Assembly (NCBI GenBank): GCA_003662515.1
Contig: QMYF01000048.1
Span: forward strand, 1 to 5,621
Direction of reading: 5' to 3'
Source of the DNA: Candidatus Hecatellales archaeon
Lineage (GTDB): Archaea > Thermoproteota > Bathyarchaeia > Hecatellales > Hecatellaceae
DNA length: 5,621 nucleotides
Position 1 is the stretch's first letter. Each line of letters begins with the position of its first letter. The notes beneath the pieces are model-generated. The model saw only the letters and a list, made by a program, of their open reading frames with translations, ran no database searches and was not told the origin of the DNA. Of the stretch, positions 1 to 5,621 are shown piece after piece. The translations under genes were made by a program, and so were the position numbers.

Positions 1-54
1 CTCCTAATCATCAGCCTTCTACTCTTTTCCACCCTGCTTCCAGGAGCCTACGCC
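1..54 (+). other. Signal peptide, 5'-truncated
   Basis: Residues 1-18 read LLIISLLLFSTLLPGAYA: a hydrophobic run, then a helix-breaking Pro-Gly and an Ala-Tyr-Ala that fits a signal peptidase I site, with cleavage expected before Ser19. The start Met and the charged N-region are missing, so they lie upstream of base 1. This implies Sec-type export and places the whole protein outside the cytoplasm. The sequence just after it (SGRGRPNPK) is polar, as expected for a mature N-terminus. Confidence 0.85.
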
Positions 55-3000
55 AGTGGTCGTGGCCGGCCAAACCCAAAAATTGAATACCACTTCGGCT
101 TTGTAGGCCCTGGAATAGTTGAAGGTGAAATTACAGCTTCCGCTTTCGCGCCTCACCTAGACTTGGGATTTAAATGGGATAGGCCTCACCCCGGCCCTTT
201 CGTGTGGGATAAAATCGAGCCTGTGAAAGGCCTTTACGATTTTTCTGAAACGGACCAGTATGTTCAGACTGCCCAGCAATATGGAATCCAGGTTATGGCT
301 ACCATTTGGCCTTACGCTGAATGGGACCAGGAATACTGGAGGCAGCAGCCTGACTGGCAGCCTTCCCAAGGCTTTGAAGAATTTCTGCCCGAAAGCCGCT
401 ACAAGCCGCATGACATGGAGGCTTATAAGGCGTTTGTTAGGGCCTTAGTTGAGCGCTATGATGGGGATGGCATAGACGACATGCCAGGCCTCCAACAACC
501 AATAAAATACTGGGAGGTCCTAAACGAGCCGGAGATGGGCTTAAAAGGTGAACCCTTAAACTTTTTCCACGGCTCCCCAGCCGACTACCTTGAAATCGTT
601 AAGGCCACCTACGAAGCAGTTAAGGAGGCCGACCCTGAAGCTAAAGTTTTGAATGGCGGAATAGCCTACGTGCCTGAAACCTTAAGTGAGTGGAACAGTT
701 TTTGGGGTGAATTCTTCAGCCTTGGAGGAGGCCAATACATAGACATCATAACTTTCCACAATCTCAACCCACATGTCTCCACAGCCCTAGCCAAACTTAA
801 AGAATATTTAGAAGCCTACGACATAGACAAGCCCATATGGCTTACAGAGCTTCAGGTGGCTGAAGGCTACGACCCTCAACTAGGCTTAATAGGCGAAGAA
901 GAGCAAGCCGAACTCCTAGTGAAAGGGTGCATTGAAGGCTTCGCTGGTGGAATCGACAAGATTTTCTATACCGCCTACATAGAGAACCCGCAGGTTCCTG
1001 AAAACCTCTCTAAAGCAGCCCTGCTGAAGGCTGATGGAACCCCCAAAAAAGCCTACTATGCATATAAAACCATGGTTGTCCTGTTGGAAGGCTTCACCTC
1101 GGTTGAAAAGCTTGAGGAAGACGTTTACAAGTTTACCTGCTCAGACGGGTTAGAAGTCTACGCGGTCTACCCCGAAGCTACTCCTCCAGCCTTGACAGGG
1201 AAAATTTTAACCGTGAACCTTGAAGGTGAAACCCGGCTTCTAGACGCGGGAAGCCTCCAACCCCCAACAAATCTAACCTATATTGTTGTAGGCTCAGAGG
1301 AAGAGCTTGAAAAGGTTCAGGAAAAACTGCGGGAAGCCTTTGGAAAAACCTCCGAGGAAACTGAAGCCTCCACCATAGCTGGAGAAATCGAGGTTAAAGT
1401 TCAGAAGCTAAGCCACACCATTACTTTCCCGTTGGAGCAATCTTACAAGTTTACAATCCCTGTTAAAAACTTGGGGCAGGGAAAGGTTCACCTCCACCCA
1501 AGAATATCAGGGGTTCCAGAGGAATGGATCTGCATTGGTGGTGGAGATTTAATTCTTGAACCTGGCGAGGAGGGAAACATCGTTTACGCCTTCACCATTT
1601 TCCCAGGTGTAAAAACCACGAAGGCCACCATAACCGTAACCATTGAGAACCTCACCCATCCAGACAGCCCACCGGCCAGCGTAACCCTAGAGGTAGGCTT
1701 CATGGAGGTAATGCCTCCTCCAACCTCAAAAATTACCGGCAAAATCGTCGATAAGGTTTCCGGCAAACCGGTTGCTAACGCTGAGGTTAGAGCCTTTTAC
1801 TGGAGCAATCTTGACTGCGCCTCCGCAGTTTCCGGGCCGGATGGAGGCTTCAGGATGGCTGTTCCATCCTCCAGCGTGCTCGAGCTAGCTTATAGAGATT
1901 TGGATTTGAGGGGGGAGCCTCTCCTCCACTTGGAGGTTTCAGCTGAAGGCTATGAGCATTACTCCCTCTACGATGTAAGGGTTCCGCCTGAAGGTTTGAA
2001 CCTTAAAATTGAGCTTACACCTGTCAGTTGTGAGGGTTTCTACCAGCAGGTTTGGGCTGAAAGCGTTGAAGGCTATGGGATATGGAAGTGTATTCCCACG
2101 GAGGACTGGAGCCTTTTCGCAGTATGTCAAGGTGAACATGGCTTCCCAGGCATAACGGTTCCCCCGGAAACCACCAACATCTACCTCTTCGATGGAAGCG
2201 GAAGCCTCCTCTGGAAGAGAAGCATAGAAAAGGAGTCTTGGGCTGTCGACATTACTTTTGACGGTTCCAAAATAGCTTCGGGAAGCCACGGCGGGAAAGT
2301 CTACGTTTGGGATAGGGATGGAAACCTGCTTTGGACTGTTGACGTAGGCCCTGAACCTGTCAGAGAGGTCAAATTCTCCCATAACGGGAAATATTTGGCT
2401 TTCGGTCCAACCCCTGAAGGCAGAGGCTATGTAGGCCTCTACGACGCTGAGACAGGTAAACTCTTATGGAGTTATGAAACTGGAGACCATGTAAGGGAGA
2501 TAGAGTTCACCGTCGACGATAGATATGTGGCGGTTTCCAGCACCGACGGCTACACCTACCTCTTCACCATCGACGGCAAACTCCTATGGAAACGCTACCA
2601 TGGAGGCTACCTGCCCTTCACGCTGAAAATCAGCGAAAACAACGATATGCTTGTGGTTGCTGGTAAAGGCCAAGAACTCTACGCCTACGATTTCAATGGA
2701 AACCTTCTCTGGAGCTTCGAAGCACCCGAAGTAATTCAGTATGGAGCCGCCTCCTCAGACCTCTCGCGAATATTAATCTTCTCCAACAGCGCCCTCTACA
2801 TGCTCGACCGGGAAGGAAAGGTGGTCTGGTGGAAGAAGATTTCGCCCATAGGCCACAACGCCATAGCCATGACACCTGACGGAAAATACATAGCGGTTGG
2901 ATGCATGGATGTCCTCTGCTTGTTGAATGAGAATGGAACAACCATCTGGAAGTTTAAAGGCTTCGAAAAAGGCTCAGGCTTCCACGCTAAACATCCCTTT

Positions 3001-5621
3001 CTTTGCGCAGCCCAAAACGTTCAAATAAGCCCTGACGCCGCCAAAATTTTGGCAGGCTTCAAGCCTGAAGCCGACCTCAACGGAGACAACAAAATAGACA
3101 TAGTAGACCTAGCCATCCTCGCCTTCCAATGTGGACGAGAAAAACCCTCCCTGCCGGCTGGAGACGTCATCCCCGCTAAAGGTCCGGGGATACCTCCAAA
3201 GGGATTGGAGAACGAGGATGGCCCATGGAATCATAGGCTCCTCCTAGCAAAATCCACTGATGGAGTTAAATGGACGAAAAGTTTCCAGATCCTGGCAGAT
3301 CAGGCCTCTGTCCCTGACGTAATAGTCGACCATGAGGGAAACCTTCGCGTATACTATGCAGACTACTTTAATCTAGGCATTACCGTAGCCATATCGCCAG
3401 ATGGAGGTGAAACCTGGATTTACAGGAAGGTTAAAGGGTTAACCCCTGAATGGGTTGACCCCGACGTGGTTCTCCTTCCAGACGGCCGCTACAGGCTTTA
3501 CGCCTCCTACATGCCCCTGGAAGGGCCTCAAGACAAAATAGTTTCAGCCATTTCCGAGGATGGAATAAACTTCACTCCGGAGGAAGGCTACCGATACCAT
3601 AAGCCTGAAAGTCTCCTAACAGATCCTGATGTTTTCTGGTTTAAAGACCGATGGTACATGATTATAGGTCCAGAGCTCACGCTTCTAGAATCAGAAGACG
3701 GGTTAATCTTCAAAAAAGTGGAGAAGCTTCCTTTCGGATGTGGGGTATCCTGCACAATACCTTACGGTGAAGGTTTAAGGGTTTACTTCCATCTTGACGA
3801 ACCTGGCCCACTAAAAATTTACCTGTCCTATACAGAAGACCTAAAAACCTGGTCTAAACCTGAAGTCGTACTAGCTGGTGGAGAAAACAGTTTAGACCAA
3901 TATGGTGTTGGCGACCCTGCGGTTGCAAAACTGCCTGAAGGAGGCTACATCATGGTCTACAAAACATGGATCCAAAAGCCTAAACAAGGCGGAGAAATGG
4001 AAACTTTCGAAGGCAGGCTTGAATCTAAGGCTGAGGAAGAAAAGTTTGCTGAGAAATTTTACCGATTCGGTATAGGCGCTAAGATGGGTGAGGTGTCAAC
4101 CGCCAGGCTTGCACATCTGTTAGGCTTAGACTGGATAAGGCTTGATTCAGTCTTTATTTGGGGTGAAATAGAGCCCTCAAAAGGGGAATACAACTTTGAA
4201 AAGTCTGATGAAGTTGTAAGGAAAATACAGGAATACGACGTAAGGGTTATAGCAAAGATAACCTCTTTCGCCGAATGGGACTTTAAGCAGAAATATCCTG
4301 AAAAGCAGCTTGAAAGCCTTCCGAGGACGACAGCCCACATTCCATCCCCACCGCCATACAAGCCTTACGATATAGAAGCCTACAAAGATTTTGTGAGGAA
4401 AGTTGTTGAACGCTACGATGGTGACGGAATTGAAGATATGCCAGGCTTGAAATACCCGATAAAATGTTGGACCATTCTTAATGAGCCGGAAGACCATGAA
4501 CAGTTTATCGGCACAGGCAAAGATTACGCTGAAATTCTGAAAGCAAGCTATGAAGCGATAAAAGAGGCTGATCCTGAAGCGAAAGTGAACATTGCTGCTG
4601 CTGGCGATGTGGGTGTGGTGGTTTTAGGAAGCAATTTCTGGGAGGAAGCCTTGAAATACTCGAAGGGATACTTCGACTATGGAAACATCCACTATAACGT
4701 GGGAGCCAGCGGAATAGACAAGGAAGGTTTTGAAGATTTAAGCAAAGGCTTCAGAGTTTACAGAGACTACCTTTCATCTTTCGGCATTAGGAACGTGAAG
4801 GTTTGGGGTACAGAGATTTCCCTTGCCCCGGGAAGCCTGCCCGTCGAGGAGAAAGCAAGGCTGTGGGTTATAGGCACTGTTAAATCATTCGCAAATGGAG
4901 CCATAGGACTAAAATATCCATTCGTATTTTCAGAGGAAAAAGATGAAAGAATGTTGAGAATGTTCTTAACCCTAACAACCCTACTTAAGAACTTTGATAG
5001 GGTTGAAAAGGTCGGTGAGGGATGCTACAGGTTTTACGCGGATGGTTCGGAAATTTTTGTTGCATGGAAGCCGGGTAAACTGCCAGACGATTTGACAGGC
5101 GAAACCTACGTTGTAGATGTTTACGGCAACATTGAAAAGAAGGATGCCAGCTCGATAACGCTGACAAGCATGCCCCTCTTCATTTTAAAAGATGAAGGAA
5201 GAATAGAGGCTCTTAAAAGCAAACTGCAAAACGTAGGAAAGCTGATAGAGGAGCTTCAAGAAATATCTAAGCCTGAATCCGGGGAAGGTGGGCCTAAAGC
5301 CGAGAAAGGAGAGGAGGCACCTCAGCCTCTCACCGGAGGGGAAGATATAAGCTGGGAGAATGCGCAGGTTTTCCAGGATCCTGAAGGCGACTTCTGGCTT
5401 GGAGGAGGCTCCCCGCCTGAGGTAATATCATTCCCACCCTCAGACATCCTCGCCGTCTACATTAAAACAGAAGGCGAATACCTCTACATTAAATATGAGG
5501 TTGCAGGGGAAATTCCCAGGCTTCCCCTTCAACACAATGGCGACACGGTTAGGCTTCTCATGTTCGACTGCGCCGTAGACACCGACTGGAACCTTTCCAC
5601 AGGAGAAGTCATGAACTATCA
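1..5621 (+). CDS. Giant secreted multi-domain glycoside hydrolase protein, partial at both ends
   Basis: Frame 1 is open over the entire window: 1873 complete codons and two bases of the next, with no stop. The first 18 residues are the hydrophobic core and cleavage site of a signal peptide, so the true start lies a short way upstream. Domains in order are a clan GH-A hydrolase, an Ig-like domain, a carboxypeptidase-regulatory-like domain, a seven-repeat propeller, one dockerin-type repeat, a five-bladed propeller, a second clan GH-A hydrolase, and a CBM9/DOMON-like domain that runs off the end. The likely role is extracellular or cell-surface breakdown of a polysaccharide. The substrate cannot be told from the sequence. 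The product is far longer than a usual single-domain GH-A enzyme (about 350-500 residues). Archaeal origin is inferred from codon use and the dockerin type. No promoter or ribosome binding site is inside the window. I do not recognise a named gene. Confidence 0.95.
82..1080 (+). other. Glycoside hydrolase module A (clan GH-A TIM barrel)
   Basis: Residues about 28-360. The early part has the WDKIEPVKGLYDF pattern (W69, E73-P74, Y79-D80-F81) seen at barrel strand 2 of GH39, GH42, GH10 and related families. The motif WEVLNEPE gives Asn175-Glu176-Pro177, with Glu176 the expected acid/base at the end of strand 4. His253 in ITFHNL fits the conserved strand-6 position. Glu283 in IWLTEL fits the strand-7 nucleophile, 107 residues after the acid/base. 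All residues needed for a retaining glycosidase therefore appear present. Module B near the end of the window is a clear homologue. The exact GH family and substrate are not decidable by eye; GH39-like or GH5-like are the main options. Confidence 0.85.
421..534 (+). repeat. Internal duplication, copy 1 (core of hydrolase module A)
   Basis: Codons 141-178 encode the most conserved stretch of the duplicated barrel, from AYKAFVRALVERYDGDG through LNEPE. Copy 2 is at 4378-4491. The two match at 29 of 38 residues by hand alignment, but synonymous positions differ widely, so the duplication is old. The full repeat unit probably spans 88-1371 and 4060-5265 (barrel, sandwich and helix). Confidence 0.9.
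1081..1293 (+). other. C-terminal beta-sandwich of hydrolase module A
   Basis: Residues about 361-431 follow the barrel with short alternating beta-strands (VYKFTC, LEVYAVY, ILTVNL, TYIVV). This is the small beta domain that often closes GH39-type and related GH-A enzymes. It starts with LLEGFTSVEKL, which matches LLKNFDRVEKV at the same place in module B. It probably packs on the barrel rather than binding sugar by itself. The boundary is approximate. Confidence 0.6.
1294..1371 (+). other. Charged helix / short coiled coil after module A
   Basis: Residues 432-457 are rich in Glu, Lys and Leu (SEEELEKVQEKLREAF and onward), with spacing that suits an amphipathic helix. A similar helix follows module B (residues 1731-1755), so it belongs to the duplicated unit and is not a random linker. 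It may act as a rigid spacer between the enzyme and the following beta domains. Confidence 0.6.
1381..1710 (+). other. Ig-like beta-sandwich domain (NEW3/BACON-like)
   Basis: Residues about 461-570 show regular strands: SYKFTIPVKNLGQGKVHLHP, then PEEWICIGGGDLILEPGEEG, then KATITVTIENLTH and ASVTLEVGF. The pattern of a strand, a 'V.N.G.G.V' turn, a 'P..W' and a Gly-Glu-rich 'PGEEGN' before a last pair of strands is typical of NEW3- and BACON-type spacer domains in secreted glycosidases and archaeal surface proteins. The family assignment is by pattern only. It has no catalytic signature. It probably sets the distance between module A and the propeller, or binds sugar or the cell surface. Confidence 0.6.
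1729..2025 (+). other. Carboxypeptidase regulatory-like (transthyretin-like) domain
   Basis: Residues about 577-675. The opening KITGKIVDKVSGKPVANAEV is the usual CarboxypepD_reg pattern, 'G.V.D..tG.PV.gA.V'. It is followed by SGPDGGFRM, matching the usual 'T..dG.F.' turn. The later LEVSAEGYEHYSLYDV and LNLKIELTPV match the usual ending 'v.A.GY.........l..l'. The family is a small prealbumin-like fold found as a spacer or adhesion domain in secreted proteins. It sits directly before the first propeller with almost no linker. Confidence 0.8.
2041..3060 (+). other. Seven-repeat beta-propeller (WD40/PQQ-like) with an extra half blade
   Basis: Residues about 681-1020 hold seven repeats ending in a 'dG.LLW' strand. 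The tryptophans are at 738, 778, 823, 863, 904, 943 and 983, spaced 40, 45, 40, 41, 39 and 40 residues. Within repeats, strands such as VDITFDGSKIASGS, VKFSHNGKYLAFG and IAMTPDGKYIAVG match the 'v.fspDg.yia.g' strands of WD40 and PQQ-type propellers, and YVWDRDGNLLW is the classic closing strand. An eighth partial repeat (VQISPDAAKILAGF, residues 1007-1020) has only the first strands and is cut off by the dockerin repeat. No enzyme residues are evident. The likely role is as a binding scaffold for protein or polysaccharide. Confidence 0.85.
3070..3135 (+). other. Single dockerin-type I calcium-binding repeat
   Basis: Residues 1024-1045 contain DLNGDNKIDIVDLAIL. Asp1025, Asn1027, Asp1029, Asp1033 and Asp1036 fall at positions 1, 3, 5, 9 and 12 of the EF-hand-like calcium loop, followed by the helix start LAIL. 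This matches a type I dockerin half-repeat. True cellulosomal dockerins have two such repeats; here there is one, as is common in archaeal secreted proteins where cohesin partners are often unknown. It normally sits at the C-terminus, but here about 830 more residues follow within the window. It may bind a cohesin or simply be a calcium-stabilised joint. Confidence 0.85.
3136..3201 (+). other. Gly/Pro linker between dockerin repeat and second propeller
   Basis: Residues 1046-1067 (REKPSLPAGDVIPAKGPGIP and two more) are rich in Pro, Gly and Ala and have no clear strand or helix pattern. It is a likely flexible hinge between the N-terminal half of the protein and the second propeller. Confidence 0.6.
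3202..3984 (+). other. Five-bladed beta-propeller with Asp-box-like turns (GH43/GH32/sialidase-like)
   Basis: Residues about 1068-1328. Five Asp-box-like turns recur: STDGVKW, SPDGGETW, SEDGINF, SEDGLIF and TEDLKTW, ending at residues 1091, 1139, 1191, 1237 and 1284, spaced 48, 52, 46 and 47. Between them are inner strands VPDVIVD, VDPDVVLLPDG, TDPDVFWFKD and GDPAVAKLPEGG, each followed by an aromatic strand such as RVYYAD or RLYASY. This is the pattern of five-bladed propellers of the GH43, GH32/68, GH117 and GH130 type. Candidate inner acids are Asp1106, Asp1155, Asp1210 and Asp1305. I see no clear catalytic Glu, and the fourth inner strand has Cys1247 and Cys1251 instead. It may be a sugar-binding or inactive member. 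Confidence 0.75.
3997..4056 (+). other. Charged helix before hydrolase module B
   Basis: Residues 1333-1352 (METFEGRLESKAEEEKFAEK) are strongly helix-forming and charged. It connects the five-bladed propeller to module B without a Pro/Gly linker. It may be a rigid spacer or the first helix that leads into the barrel. Confidence 0.5.
4060..4980 (+). other. Glycoside hydrolase module B (clan GH-A TIM barrel), homologue of module A
   Basis: Residues about 1354-1660. FIWGEIEPSKGEYNF matches the strand-2 region of module A. WTILNEPE gives Asn1494-Glu1495-Pro1496, with Glu1495 the expected acid/base. His1564 in GNIHYN fits strand 6, and Glu1605 in VWGTEISL fits the nucleophile, 110 residues after the acid/base. 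Around the acid/base, 29 of 38 residues match module A (residues 141-178 against 1460-1497), and 18 of 23 match in the helix that follows (motif EADPEAKV shared). The N- and C-terminal parts of the barrel have diverged more. It is probably active. Different loops suggest a related but not identical substrate or binding site. Confidence 0.85.
4378..4491 (+). repeat. Internal duplication, copy 2 (core of hydrolase module B)
   Basis: Codons 1460-1497, from AYKDFVRKVVERYDGDG through LNEPE, are the counterpart of codons 141-178. By hand count the near-identical protein segments differ in base composition: 62 of 120 G+C in 421-540 and 49 of 120 in 4381-4500. This could reflect a separate history for the second copy, though the sample is small. 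Confidence 0.9.
4981..5187 (+). other. C-terminal beta-sandwich of hydrolase module B
   Basis: Residues about 1661-1729 repeat the order seen after module A: LLKNFDRVEKV, then strands CYRFYADG, SEIFVAWKPG, TYVVDVYGN and a last strand MPLFIL. The LTGE/LTGK and D.YGN/N.EGE turns line up with module A residues 399-413. This supports a duplication of the barrel with its beta domain. Confidence 0.6.
5191..5265 (+). other. Charged helix / short coiled coil after module B
   Basis: Residues 1731-1755 (DEGRIEALKSKLQNVGKLIE and onward) have Leu/Ile at heptad-like spacing and many Glu and Lys. It takes the same place as the helix after module A. It could mediate self-association or act as a rigid stalk before the flexible linker. 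Confidence 0.6.
5266..5340 (+). other. Acidic Gly/Pro/Glu linker
   Basis: Residues 1756-1780 (SKPESGEGGPKAEKGEEAPQ and five more) are low in complexity and rich in Glu, Gly, Pro and Lys, without strand or helix patterning. It looks like a flexible linker between the catalytic module and the C-terminal beta domain. Confidence 0.7.
5341..5621 (+). other. CBM9/DOMON-like beta domain, cut by window end
   Basis: Residues 1781-1873 are beta-rich and start after a linker, as binding modules do. Key elements are SDILAVYIKTEGEYLYIKYE (residues 1814-1833), resembling the 'D....y...dd..LY....v' strands of CBM9 and DOMON-like domains, and DTVRLLMFDC followed by AVDTDWNLSTG, resembling the 'FDtD.n..TG' turn where such domains describe their ligand site. 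Asp1862 lies in that turn. The domain is incomplete, so the family is tentative. The expected role is sugar binding or anchoring of the protein to its substrate. Confidence 0.45.

Noticed and set aside
295..297. First in-frame ATG (codon 99) as the start of the gene
   Set aside because: The signal peptide at residues 1-18 and the first barrel strands, including the WDKIEP motif, lie upstream in the same frame, so the real start is before the window.
260..448. Short + strand open frame in another reading frame
   Set aside because: It overlaps the first hydrolase barrel in frame 1, whose motifs are well conserved. The product has no recognisable feature.
1939..2382. 147-residue open frame on the minus strand
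   Set aside because: It lies opposite the regulatory-like domain and the first propeller blades, which are clearly coding on the + strand, and its product shows no recognisable motif. It is a shadow.
2041..3060. PQQ-dependent dehydrogenase as the function of the first propeller
   Set aside because: The repeats resemble PQQ-type blades, but there are seven full repeats and not eight, and I see none of the cofactor-binding or vicinal Cys-Cys signatures of those enzymes.
3070..3135. Full cellulosomal dockerin
   Set aside because: Only one calcium loop is present; a canonical type I dockerin has two. It is called a single dockerin-type repeat.
4059..4497. Two overlapping minus-strand open frames of about 100 residues
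   Set aside because: They lie opposite the conserved barrel of module B, overlap each other in different frames, and have compositions typical of antisense shadows.

Overview
The whole window is the inside of one very large protein-coding gene. Frame 1 of the + strand is open from the first base to the last, with no in-frame stop in 1873 complete codons. Neither the start codon nor the stop codon is inside. The predicted product is a secreted, multi-domain carbohydrate-active protein. I see no other gene, no intergenic space, no RNA gene, no mobile element and no CRISPR array. The open reading frames on the opposite strand, and the short one at 260-448, are shadows of this frame.

Organism: the sequence suggests an uncultivated archaeon, most likely of the Thermoproteota/Bathyarchaeia type. 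The reasons are the mix of AGG/AGA arginine codons with frequent ATA isoleucine, a moderate G+C content, and a single dockerin-like calcium repeat of the DLNGDNKIDIVDLAIL kind, which is common in archaeal secreted proteins. This is inference; there is no taxonomic marker in the window.

Layout, in residue numbers counted from base 1: the end of a signal peptide (1-18); glycoside hydrolase module A of clan GH-A (about 28-360) with its C-terminal beta-sandwich (361-431) and a charged helix (432-457); an Ig-like beta domain (461-570); a carboxypeptidase-regulatory-like beta domain (577-675); a seven-repeat beta-propeller (681-1020); one dockerin-type calcium loop (1024-1045); a Pro/Gly linker (1046-1067); a five-bladed propeller of the GH43/sialidase shape with Asp-box-like turns (1068-1328); a charged helix (1333-1352); glycoside hydrolase module B, homologous to A (1354-1660), again with a sandwich (1661-1729) and a helix (1731-1755); an acidic Gly/Pro/Glu linker; and a beta-rich domain (1781 to the window end) resembling CBM9/DOMON-type sugar-binding domains.

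How the parts may work together: both hydrolase modules keep the Asn-Glu-Pro acid/base and a second Glu at the expected nucleophile position, so both may be active retaining glycosidases. The Ig-like, regulatory-like, propeller and C-terminal domains look like spacers, sugar-binding or protein-binding parts. The most notable points are the duplicated hydrolase separated by about 900 residues, two unrelated propellers in one chain, and an internal dockerin repeat that cuts off a propeller blade and may mark an old fusion joint.
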